A stretch of DNA of 35,502 bases, taken from Oscillibacter sp. ER4 (GTDB taxonomy: Bacteria; Bacillota; Clostridia; Oscillospirales; Oscillospiraceae). Below are positions 8,290 through 14,668 of the stretch, one piece after another. The position numbers and the translations under genes are program-made. How positions within the stretch are numbered: position 1 is the first letter of the stretch; each line of letters starts with the position of its first letter. The notes beneath the pieces were generated by a model. That model made no database searches, was not told the DNA's origin, and saw nothing but the letters and a program-made list of their open reading frames with translations. The stretch lies in assembly GCF_000765235.1 (NCBI RefSeq), contig NZ_JPJG01000031.1, positions 1-35,502 on the forward strand. The letters are read 5' to 3'.

Positions 8290-8359
8290 GGCGGTCACCC
8301 CTTTTTCCGCTGGAGGGCACAGGAAGAAAGCCCCGCAGCATTGTATTTGTACAAGTCAT

Positions 8360-8388
8360 ATATTAGCATAATTGAACGGCGTTGTAAA
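8360..8388 (-). promoter_or_regulatory. Sigma-A promoter of the ATPase-permease genes
   Basis: Read on the minus strand: -35 TTTACA (8383-8388), 17-base spacer, -10 TAATAT (8360-8365). It lies between the lipoprotein terminator and the ATPase start, so the membrane subunits can be transcribed independently of the lipoprotein gene. Confidence 0.7.
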
Positions 8389-8460
8389 TGTAAAACAGAA
8401 AAAAACACAAAAAAAATTAGAAGCGTACAAAAATTTTTAGCAAAATAGCGAAAAGTGCCA

Positions 8461-8504
8461 TAAAAAGAAAAAAGATATCGGGCTGCCCGAAGGCAGCCCG
8501 ATAT
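8461..8504 (-). terminator. Terminator after the BMP lipoprotein gene
   Basis: A 13-bp perfect stem (ATATCGGGCTGCC, 8475-8487, with GGCAGCCCGATAT, 8492-8504) has a four-base loop. On the minus strand it is followed by CTTTTTTC and TTTTTA. It is about 20 bases after the lipoprotein stop codon and should limit read-through into the ATPase gene. Confidence 0.88.
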
Positions 8505-8522
8505 GTAGTTTGCAAGAGAAGC

Positions 8523-9743
8523 TTAGAACGCCTGGTCGAGCAGCGTGATGCCGTCGATCTGGAGCTGGAAGTACGGGGCGGAGCGGAAAGTGGACTCGGC
8601 AAAATAGCCGTCCACGATGGCCTCGGTATCAGGCGTGTAGTCGGCATCGGTGTCGACGTCGGCCATGGAGGAGGTCAAGGTCTGGCCGTCCACGGTGAAG
8701 GTGGAGCAGTCGAAGACATGGAGCTCACCGCTCTCGAGCTTGGCGGTCGCGTCGGCGATGGCTTCAGCGGTACCCTCGGCGGCAACATTCTCGTTCAGGT
8801 CGGTCAGCACGACGGAGCCGGTAGCGAGGGTGCCGGTCCAGTCGGCGTCGATGGCGTCGCCGTTCATGGCAGCCTTGATGGCGTACTCATAGTAGGGGGC
8901 CCAGTCGATGCGGGAGGAGATCAGATAGGTGTTGGGGCAGGCGGCCTCGGTGGAACCGTTGTAGGAAACGTCGGGGACACCGGCGGTCTCGCAAGCGGTG
9001 GGAGCGCCCATGGAGTCGGCGTGCTGGCTGATGAGCTTGCAGCCGTTCTGGATGAGCTTCTGCGCGCCTTCCTTCTCGGCGGTCTCGTCATACCAGCTGC
9101 CGGTGAAGGTGACTTCCATCGTGGCAGTGGGGCAGACGGAGCGAGCGCCCAGGAAGAAGGAGGTGTAGCCGGAGATAACCTCGGCATAGGTGAAGGCGCC
9201 GACGTAGCCGATCTTGGCATCGTCCGCGGAGAACTCACCGTTGGCGATCATCTCGTTGAGCTTCATACCGGCAGCAACACCGGCGAGGAAACGGCCCTCA
9301 TAGATGGAAGCGAAGGCGTTGTGGTAGTTGCTCAGACCCTCGGTGTGCGCCTTGGTGCCGGTGGAGTGGCAGAACTGCACGTCGGGGAAGTCCTTCGCGG
9401 CCTGGATCATGTAGTCTTCGTGACCGAAAGAGTCGGCGAAGATGATGTTGCAGCCAGCGTCGGCGAGCTCAGCGGCCTTGTCGTAGCACTCCTGACCTTC
9501 GGGAACGTTGGTCACGATGGTGTACTCGACGCCGAGCGTCTCGCAGGCCTCTTTCGCAGCGTTGATGAAGTTGAGGTCGTAGGTGGAGTTTTCGTCGTGG
9601 AGCATGATGAAGCCGACCTTGAAATCGGCAGCATCGGTGTTGTCCTGGGTGTCGCCGTTGTTGGAGTCGTCCGTCTTATCGCCGCAGGCGACAAGGGCGA
9701 GAACCATCACGAGACTCAGGAGCAGTGCAAGGAACTTCTTCAT
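8523..9743 (-). CDS. BMP-family (PnrA-like) nucleoside-binding lipoprotein
   Basis: 406 residues; ATG preceded by AAGGAGG. It has a lipoprotein signal, MKKFLALLLSLVMVLALVAC, with lipidated Cys at 20, then a Asp/Asn/Thr-rich linker. The mature domain begins near residue 42 (KVGFIMLHDENSTYDLNF) and shows the BMP-family features: IIFADSFGHEDYMIQAAKDFP and FASIYEGRFLAGVAAGMKL. The family comprises surface-bound purine nucleoside receptors such as PnrA and the NupN-type proteins; some members bind other ligands. Its separate strong promoter and terminator would give more receptor than transporter, as is usual. Ligand assignment to a purine comes from family and neighbourhood. Confidence 0.92.
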   Translation of the reverse strand: MKKFLALLLSLVMVLALVACGDKTDDSNNGDTQDNTDAADFKVGFIMLHDENSTYDLNFINAAKEACETLGVEYTIVTNVPEGQECYDKAAELADAGCNIIFADSFGHEDYMIQAAKDFPDVQFCHSTGTKAHTEGLSNYHNAFASIYEGRFLAGVAAGMKLNEMIANGEFSADDAKIGYVGAFTYAEVISGYTSFFLGARSVCPTATMEVTFTGSWYDETAEKEGAQKLIQNGCKLISQHADSMGAPTACETAGVPDVSYNGSTEAACPNTYLISSRIDWAPYYEYAIKAAMNGDAIDADWTGTLATGSVVLTDLNENVAAEGTAEAIADATAKLESGELHVFDCSTFTVDGQTLTSSMADVDTDADYTPDTEAIVDGYFAESTFRSAPYFQLQIDGITLLDQAF

Positions 9744-9801
9744 TTCGGTAAATCCTCCTTAAATTTTACGGCAATCAAAAGATTTGAATACCGTTATCAC
9801 C

Positions 9802-9830
9802 ATGATACATAAAAAGGAAAAATTTAGCAA
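9802..9830 (-). promoter_or_regulatory. Promoter of the BMP lipoprotein gene
   Basis: Read on the minus strand: -35 TTGCTA (9825-9830), 17-base spacer, -10 TATCAT (9802-9807), about 60 bases before the start codon. Confidence 0.65.
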
Positions 9831-9850
9831 CAGGAAAAAGAAAAAATGAG

Positions 9851-9864
9851 GGTCAAACTTGACC
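9851..9864. promoter_or_regulatory. Palindromic operator candidate GGTCAA-AC-TTGACC
   Basis: A perfect 6+6 dyad with a two-base centre lies 20 bases upstream of the -35 box of the BMP lipoprotein promoter, inside an AT-rich stretch. Position upstream of -35 fits an activator site better than a repressor site. No identical copy is seen at the other purine promoters of the window, so the binding protein is unknown. Confidence 0.4.
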
Positions 9865-9906
9865 AAAAAAGCAGCATGAATTTTTGTCCATAGCGGAGAA
9901 AGCACG

Positions 9907-9944
9907 AAAAAAAGGGCCCGCTTTTCGAAACGGACCCTTTTTAG
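9907..9944 (-). terminator. Terminator after arcC
   Basis: On the minus strand AAAAAGGGTCCG pairs with CGGGCCCTTTTTT (one G-U pair) across a ten-base loop, ending in a six-T run. It lies 17 bases after the arcC stop codon and separates the ArcC-YgeW-YgeY transcript from the BMP gene. Confidence 0.82.
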
Positions 9945-9960
9945 AAAGGTTTGGCGGGAT

Positions 9961-10896
9961 TTACATCTGTACGAGGGTGCCGGTCTTGCCCTCGATGCCC
10001 TCGGCAGCCTTCTCAAGAAGGGTGATGAGCGCAACGCGGCCGGGCTTGCTCTCTGCAAACGACATGGCGGCCTGAACCTTCGGCAGCATGGAGCCGGGGG
10101 CAAACTGCTTTTCGTCGATATACTTGCGCGCCTCGTCCGGCGTCAGGGTGTCGAGACCCTTCTGGTCGGGCTTGCCGAAGTTGATGGCGACCTTCTCGAC
10201 CGCTGTCAGGATGACGAGCATGTCCGCGTCGAGCAGCTCTGCGAGCTTGGCGGTGGCGAAGTCCTTGTCGATGACCGCGGGCGTGCCGTAGAGCTTGCCG
10301 TCACGGCAAACGACGGGGATGCCACCGCCGCCGACCGTGATGACGACCGTACCGTTGTCGACGAGCGCCTTGACAGTGTTCTTTTCAATGACGTCGATCG
10401 GCTTGGGGGAGGGAACGACCTGACGGTAGCCGCGGCCGGCATCCTCGACCATGGTGTAGCCCTTTTCCGCGGCGATGCGGTCGGCGGTCTCCTTGTCGTA
10501 GAACGCGCCGACGGGCTTGGTGGGATGCTGGAAGGCGGGGTCGGCCTCATCGACGAGCACCTGCGTCACGACGGTCGCGACGTCCTTGTTCATGCCGCGG
10601 GAGGCGAGCTCGTTGCCGATGGCGTTCTGCAGGTGGTAGCCGATATAGCCCTGGCTCATCGCGCCGCACTCGGGGAAGGGCATGTCGGACTTGATGGCCC
10701 CCGCCTCGGCGGCGGTGGCCATGCCGAGGTTGATCATGCCGACCTGCGGGCCGTTGCCGTGGGCGATGATGACCTCGTTGCCCTGCGCGATCAGGTCGAC
10801 GATGGGCTTTGCGGTCTTGGTGACGAGGGCGAGCTGCTCGTAGGGGGTGTTGCCCAGCGCGTTGCCGCCCAGGGCGATGACGATTCTCTTGCTCAT
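9961..10896 (-). CDS. arcC: Carbamate kinase
   Basis: 311 residues, the normal family length; ATG at 10896 with AAGGAGAG upstream. Carbamate kinase signatures are clear: IVIALGGNALGN at the N-terminus, AHGNGPQVGMINLGM (about 45-60), FQHPTKPVGAFYDKE (about 120), PSPKPIDVIE (about 162-171) and GGGGIPVV (about 189). The enzyme transfers phosphate from carbamoyl phosphate to ADP, giving ATP, CO2 and ammonia. It sits directly downstream of the YgeW carbamoyltransferase (81-base gap), the same association as yqeA with ygeW in E. coli, so it probably harvests ATP at the end of the ureido/purine route. It could also serve arginine fermentation, but no arginine deiminase is seen here. Confidence 0.95.
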   Translation of the reverse strand: MSKRIVIALGGNALGNTPYEQLALVTKTAKPIVDLIAQGNEVIIAHGNGPQVGMINLGMATAAEAGAIKSDMPFPECGAMSQGYIGYHLQNAIGNELASRGMNKDVATVVTQVLVDEADPAFQHPTKPVGAFYDKETADRIAAEKGYTMVEDAGRGYRQVVPSPKPIDVIEKNTVKALVDNGTVVITVGGGGIPVVCRDGKLYGTPAVIDKDFATAKLAELLDADMLVILTAVEKVAINFGKPDQKGLDTLTPDEARKYIDEKQFAPGSMLPKVQAAMSFAESKPGRVALITLLEKAAEGIEGKTGTLVQM

Positions 10897-10977
10897 GATG
10901 ACTATCTCTCCTTGATTTTTTAAAAACTCTCTTCTCTCAAAAGCGGCTGACCCGCCTTTTTACATATGAAATGCGCC

Positions 10978-12171
10978 TTAGAACATCTTGCGCTCTTCGC
11001 CGCTCTTGTCCATCTCCATCAGGGCGCGGACGGGATCCTTGACCTGCGCGAGGAACATCATTGCAGCGATGATATACGGCTTGTAGGAAGCCTGCTTGTA
11101 CAGGGGGATGATATAGCGGTCGAACACGCTGTTGTCGACCTCGCCCTCAGGGCAGGAAAGACCGGTGATGTCGGCGGGCAGGCAGTGGAGATAGAGCGCC
11201 TTGCCGTCCTTGGTGAGCTTCATCATCTCTTCGGTGCAGGCCCAGTCCTTGTGCTCGGCGTTCTGCGCGAGCAGCTTTTTCTCCAGCTCGTCGATGCCGT
11301 CCTTGTCGCCGGCCTGATAGAGCTTCGTGCGCTCCTCCATGGCCTTGAACGGCGCCCAGGACTTGGGATAGACGATATCGGCATCCTTGAAGGCTTCCTT
11401 CATGTCGTTGCACTTCTTGAAGCTGCCGCCGGTGGCCGCCGCGTTCTTCTTGGCGATCTCCTCGACCTCGGGCATGACCTCGTAGCCTTCGGGGTGAGCG
11501 AGGGTGACATCCATGCCGAAGCGGGTGAAGAGGCCAATAACGCCCTGCGGGACGGAGAGGGGCTTGCCGTAGCTCGGGGAATAGGCCCAGGTCATGGCGA
11601 CCTTCTTGCCCTTGAGGTTCTCCACGCCGCCGAAGTAGTGGATGATGTGGAGCATATCGGCCATGCACTGCGTCGGGTGGTCGACGTCGCACTGGAGGTT
11701 CACAAGCGTCGGGCGCTGTTCGAGGATGCCGTCGCGGTAGCCCTCTTCGAGCGCGTCCATGAAGGTCTTCTGATACTTGTGGCCCTCGCCGATGAACATA
11801 TCGTCGCGAATGCCGATGACGTCGGCCATGAACGAGACCATGTTCGCCGTCTCGCGCACGGTCTCGCCGTGTGCGATCTGGGACTTCTTTTCATCGAGCA
11901 CCTGCTCCTCAAGACCCAGCAGGTTGCACGCGGAGGCAAATGAGAAGCGCGTGCGCGTGGAGTTGTCGCGGAAGATCGAAATGCCGAGGCCGGAATTGAA
12001 GATCTTCGTGTTCTTGTTGCGCTCGCGCAGGTCGCGCAGCGCGTCGGCCACGGTGAAGACCGCGTCGATCTCCTCGTCGCTCTTGTCCCACGTCCAGTAG
12101 AAGTCGGTCTTGTACATGTTATTGATGTGCAGCGTCTCAAGGTGGCGTGCCAGTTCAACAGTCTTGCTCAT
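10978..12171 (-). CDS. ygeW: YgeW-type knotted carbamoyltransferase
   Basis: 397 residues, matching E. coli YgeW in length; ATG preceded by AAAGGAG. The carbamoyl-phosphate site is SIFRDNSTRTRFSFASAC (residues about 64-81), with HGETVRETANMVSFMADVIG (about 100-119), the NLQCDVDHPTQCMADMLHI stretch (about 173-191) in the QPtQalaD position of the family, and YLHCLPADITG (about 344) as the HCLP motif. YgeW belongs to the knotted transcarbamylases; its natural partner substrate has long been unknown and is thought to be a ureido compound from purine breakdown. In the catabolic direction it would generate carbamoyl phosphate for ArcC, encoded next. It is part of the YgeY-YgeW-ArcC minus-strand group. 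Confidence 0.93.
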   Translation of the reverse strand: MSKTVELARHLETLHINNMYKTDFYWTWDKSDEEIDAVFTVADALRDLRERNKNTKIFNSGLGISIFRDNSTRTRFSFASACNLLGLEEQVLDEKKSQIAHGETVRETANMVSFMADVIGIRDDMFIGEGHKYQKTFMDALEEGYRDGILEQRPTLVNLQCDVDHPTQCMADMLHIIHYFGGVENLKGKKVAMTWAYSPSYGKPLSVPQGVIGLFTRFGMDVTLAHPEGYEVMPEVEEIAKKNAAATGGSFKKCNDMKEAFKDADIVYPKSWAPFKAMEERTKLYQAGDKDGIDELEKKLLAQNAEHKDWACTEEMMKLTKDGKALYLHCLPADITGLSCPEGEVDNSVFDRYIIPLYKQASYKPYIIAAMMFLAQVKDPVRALMEMDKSGEERKMF

Positions 12172-12219
12172 AGATAATTTTCTCCTTTATTTTATAGTAT
12201 ATTAAAAATCGTTTGAAAT

Positions 12220-12346
12220 ATTTGCGCCGCGCACGGAGCAAATGATCTTGATCCGTTTTTTGCCGCGACATGCGCGTGGCAAAAAACACTTCTCACGCAG
12301 CGCGCGTCGAGCCAAAGGCGAGGCGCGAAGCGGAGTGCAGCCTCTT
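12220..12346. repeat. Hairpin-rich spacer between ygeY and ygeW
   Basis: No gene is seen in the 200 bases between ygeW and ygeY. A perfect dyad TTTTTTGCC/GGCAAAAAA (12256-12264 with 12278-12286) encloses GCGACATGCGCG, and the CGCGCACGG motif at about 12230 matches the spacer near 4545. The arms lack a downstream U-run, so this is unlikely to be a simple terminator; it could process or stabilise the ygeY-ygeW message. Confidence 0.45.
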
Positions 12347-12383
12347 AATATCAAATGACGGGCGAAGCACGTTATTTGATATT
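12347..12383. repeat. 14-bp inverted repeat overlapping the ygeY stop codon
   Basis: AATATCAAATGACG (12347-12360) pairs with CGTTATTTGATATT (12370-12383) across a nine-base loop; the right arm includes the last codons and stop of ygeY. There is no T-run on the minus strand after the stem. It may be a 3'-end mRNA stabiliser. Confidence 0.5.
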
Positions 12384-13769
12384 ATTGCCCGTTAACTCCT
12401 GACGGAAGGAGGTGGCGGAGCCGTCCTTGTTCTCGGGCTTGTAGAGACCGGGGACAGCCGCGTACAGCGCCGCGCAGGTGACGAGGTCCTGCTTCCAGGT
12501 GATCTCGTTGGGCGCGTGGGCCTGAGATTCAGCGCCGGGGCCGAAGCCGACGCAGGGGATGCCGTAGCGACCCTGGATGGATACGCCGTTGGTCGAGAAC
12601 GTCCACTTGTCCGTCAGCGGGCGGCCCGTGCGCGTGGACATGGCCTTTTCGTCCGCGCCGATGCGCTCGGTGCCCCAGAGGGCGTGGTGCGCGTCGACGA
12701 GCGCCTGCACGTGGGGCGCGGTCTCCTTGTTGATCCAGGTGGGGAAGAAGGCCTCGGTCTCGTAGACGTGGCCGGTCCAGGACGGACGGTCGTACATGTA
12801 CATGGAGACCTTGATATCCTTGGCGTACTTCTTGCACGCGGGCAGGTCTTCAATCTCCTTCAGGCAGGACTGATACGTCTCACCCGCGGTCATGCGGCGG
12901 TCGATGGAGATCGAGCAGCTGTCGGCGACGGCGCAGCGGGAGGGAGAGGTGAAGAAGATCTGGCTCGTGGTGCAGGTGCCGCGGCCAAGGAAACGCGCGT
13001 CCTCCCAGTGCTCAGGATTATACTTCGGATCGAGCATCTTGACAAGGCCCTTGATCTCCTTGTCATCAGCGGCGTCGTTCTCGTTGAGGTCACGTACGTT
13101 CAGAATGACCTCGGCCATCTTGTGGATGGCATTGTCGCCGCGCTCAGGCGCGGAGCCGTGGCAGGAGACGCCGTGCATGTCGACGCGGATCTCCATGCGG
13201 CCGCGATGACCGCGGTAGATGCCGCCGTCGGTCGGCTCGGTGGAGATGACGAATTCGATCTGGTTTCTCGCATCCTCGGGGCCCTTGAAGTATTCGTTGA
13301 CGATGGACTGCCAGCACATGCCGTCGCAGTCCTCCTCCTGCACGGAGCCGACGACCATGATCTTGTAGCCCTCGGGGATGAGGCCGAGGTCCTTCATGAT
13401 CTTCGTGCCGTAGGCCGCCGCGGCCATGCCGCCCTCCTGGTCGCTGCCGCCGCGGCCGTAGATGACCTTGTCATCCTCGTAGCCCTCGTACGGGTCGTGC
13501 GTCCAGTTTTCGCGGTTGCCGATGCCGACGGTGTCGATGTGGGAGTCGATGGCGATGATCTTGTCGCCCGAGCCCATCCAGCCGATGACATTGCCGAGCG
13601 CGTCGAACTCGACCTTATCGTAACCGAGCTTCTTCATCTCCTCGGCGATGCGGTGGGCGACGCCCTTTTCCTCGCAGCTCTCGCTGGGGATGGCGATCAT
13701 ATCACGCAGGAAGCGGGTCATATCGGGGCCGTAGGCCTGTGCGGCTTTCTTGATGGCTTCGAAATCCAT
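12372..13769 (-). CDS. ygeY: YgeY-type M20 metallohydrolase
   Basis: 465 residues; ATG preceded by CGGAGG at nine bases. The M20 dinuclear-zinc set is complete: IDSHIDTVG (His and Asp, about 73-81), [16 protein letters not shown] (metal Asp, about 105), [13 protein letters not shown] (catalytic and metal Glu, about 146), [18 protein letters not shown], and AHAPNEITW near the C-terminus supplying the last His. Together with the context this matches YgeY, a hydrolase of the selenium/purine-linked E. coli cluster; the protein seems longer than E. coli YgeY, mainly in the second half. Known M20 enzymes cut amide or ureido bonds of small carbamoyl or acyl amino acids. It is first in the YgeY-YgeW-ArcC group and driven by a near-consensus promoter. 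Confidence 0.92.
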   Translation of the reverse strand: MDFEAIKKAAQAYGPDMTRFLRDMIAIPSESCEEKGVAHRIAEEMKKLGYDKVEFDALGNVIGWMGSGDKIIAIDSHIDTVGIGNRENWTHDPYEGYEDDKVIYGRGGSDQEGGMAAAAYGTKIMKDLGLIPEGYKIMVVGSVQEEDCDGMCWQSIVNEYFKGPEDARNQIEFVISTEPTDGGIYRGHRGRMEIRVDMHGVSCHGSAPERGDNAIHKMAEVILNVRDLNENDAADDKEIKGLVKMLDPKYNPEHWEDARFLGRGTCTTSQIFFTSPSRCAVADSCSISIDRRMTAGETYQSCLKEIEDLPACKKYAKDIKVSMYMYDRPSWTGHVYETEAFFPTWINKETAPHVQALVDAHHALWGTERIGADEKAMSTRTGRPLTDKWTFSTNGVSIQGRYGIPCVGFGPGAESQAHAPNEITWKQDLVTCAALYAAVPGLYKPENKDGSATSFRQELTGNNIK

Positions 13770-13838
13770 GGTAAAACCTCCGTTAAAAGTAATAGTATTT
13801 TCTGTCGATCGGGGTCAATTTTCTGTTACACTGTCTTT

Positions 13839-13866
13839 ATCATAGCATAAGAACAGCAGTTGTCAA
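13839..13866 (-). promoter_or_regulatory. Strong promoter of ygeY
   Basis: Read on the minus strand: -35 TTGACA (13861-13866), 16-base spacer, extended -10 TGcTATGAT with the hexamer at 13839-13844, giving a leader of about 60 bases. It is back-to-back with the regulator promoter; the 40 bases between the two -35 boxes are A/T-tract DNA suited to a shared regulator. Confidence 0.8.
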
Positions 13867-13905
13867 ACAAAAAATTTGCATTTCAAAAATTTTTTAAGAA
13901 AGTGA

Positions 13906-13933
13906 TTGCAATTCGATCAATTTATGGTATTAT
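13906..13933 (+). promoter_or_regulatory. Promoter of the regulator-PLP enzyme operon
   Basis: -35 TTGCAA (13906-13911), 16-base spacer, extended -10 TGgTATTAT with the hexamer at 13928-13933. Transcription should start near 13940, giving a leader of about 85 bases before the regulator start. Confidence 0.72.
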
Positions 13934-13949
13934 AGGGATGAAAGAACAT

Positions 13950-14003
13950 GCCCGTTCCGATGGAAAGCTGTGCAATTTGCACAGCAAAATAGGGCGGACG
14001 GGC
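13950..14003 (+). promoter_or_regulatory. Two-tier hairpin in the regulator 5' leader
   Basis: GCCCGTTCCG (13950-13959) pairs with CGGACGGGC (13995-14003) with one bulge. Inside it GCTGTGCAA (13967-13975) faces TTGCACAGC (13977-13985). The outer stem ends four bases before the ribosome binding site at 14008. The inner dyad could also be a protein operator in DNA. Either reading suggests controlled expression of the regulator. Confidence 0.5.
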
Positions 14004-14023
14004 GATCGGAGGAGGGATAGACC

Positions 14024-14665
14024 ATAGAAGCCGCAACGCTGAAGACCCTGGAGCAGGTCGCAAAGGGCATCGCCGCGACCTTTGGCAGCCATTGCGAGGT
14101 GGTGATCCACGATGTGGGCGCCAAGCACCCCGAGCATTCCATCGTTGCCATCGAGAACGGCCACGTCACAGGCCGCAAGGTGGGCGACGGCGCGTCGCAC
14201 GTTGTTTTAGAGCAGGTGCGTCAGGCCGATGCGCAGCCGAGCGACCACTTGAGCTACCTCACCAAAACGCCGGACGGGAAGATATTGAAGTCATCCACCA
14301 TGTACATCCGCGGCAGGAACGGCAAGGTCGCCGCAATCCTTGGCATCAATTACGACATTTCCTCGCTCCTGATGGTCGAGGATGCGGTGCACGAGTTGAT
14401 CGACACAAAGGATAAGACGCAGGGCGAGCCGGAAAAGATCGTGAACGTCAACGACCTTTTGGATGAGCTCATCGCCCAGTCTGTCGCGCTCGTTGGCAAG
14501 CCCGTCGCCTTGATGAATAAGGAGGACAAGATGCGTGCCATCGGCTTTTTGAGCCAGAGCGGGGCGTTCCTCGTCACAAAATCCGGAGACAAGATCGCAA
14601 AATACTTCGGCATATCCAAATATACACTATATTCTTATATTGACAAACAACAGGAGGAGAAGTGA
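14024..14665 (+). CDS. YheO/DauR-type PAS-like transcription regulator, apparent ATA start
   Basis: 213 residues if begun at ATA 14024. A TAG at 14018-14020 closes the frame upstream, and the ribosome site GGAGGAGGG (14008-14016) is seven bases before this ATA, while no ATG exists in the needed interval. A GTG at 14099 would delete a conserved part of the sensor domain. The N-terminal half (FGSHCEVVIHDV, SIVAIENGHVTGRKVGDGA, LGINYDISSL) is a YheO-like PAS domain. The C-terminal part (GAFLVTKSGDKIAKYFGISK) is the HTH_22 DNA-binding domain, as in the D-arginine regulator DauR. It is three bases upstream of the PLP enzyme and divergent from ygeY, so it is the natural local regulator of the purine genes. 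Confidence 0.85.
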   Translation: MEAATLKTLEQVAKGIAATFGSHCEVVIHDVGAKHPEHSIVAIENGHVTGRKVGDGASHVVLEQVRQADAQPSDHLSYLTKTPDGKILKSSTMYIRGRNGKVAAILGINYDISSLLMVEDAVHELIDTKDKTQGEPEKIVNVNDLLDELIAQSVALVGKPVALMNKEDKMRAIGFLSQSGAFLVTKSGDKIAKYFGISKYTLYSYIDKQQEEK

Positions 14666-14668
14666 ACC

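Noticed and set aside
6616-8448. Plus-strand open frame of about 610 codons
   Set aside because: Antisense to the double ATPase gene, whose Walker and signature motifs are clear; the plus-strand product shows no family features.
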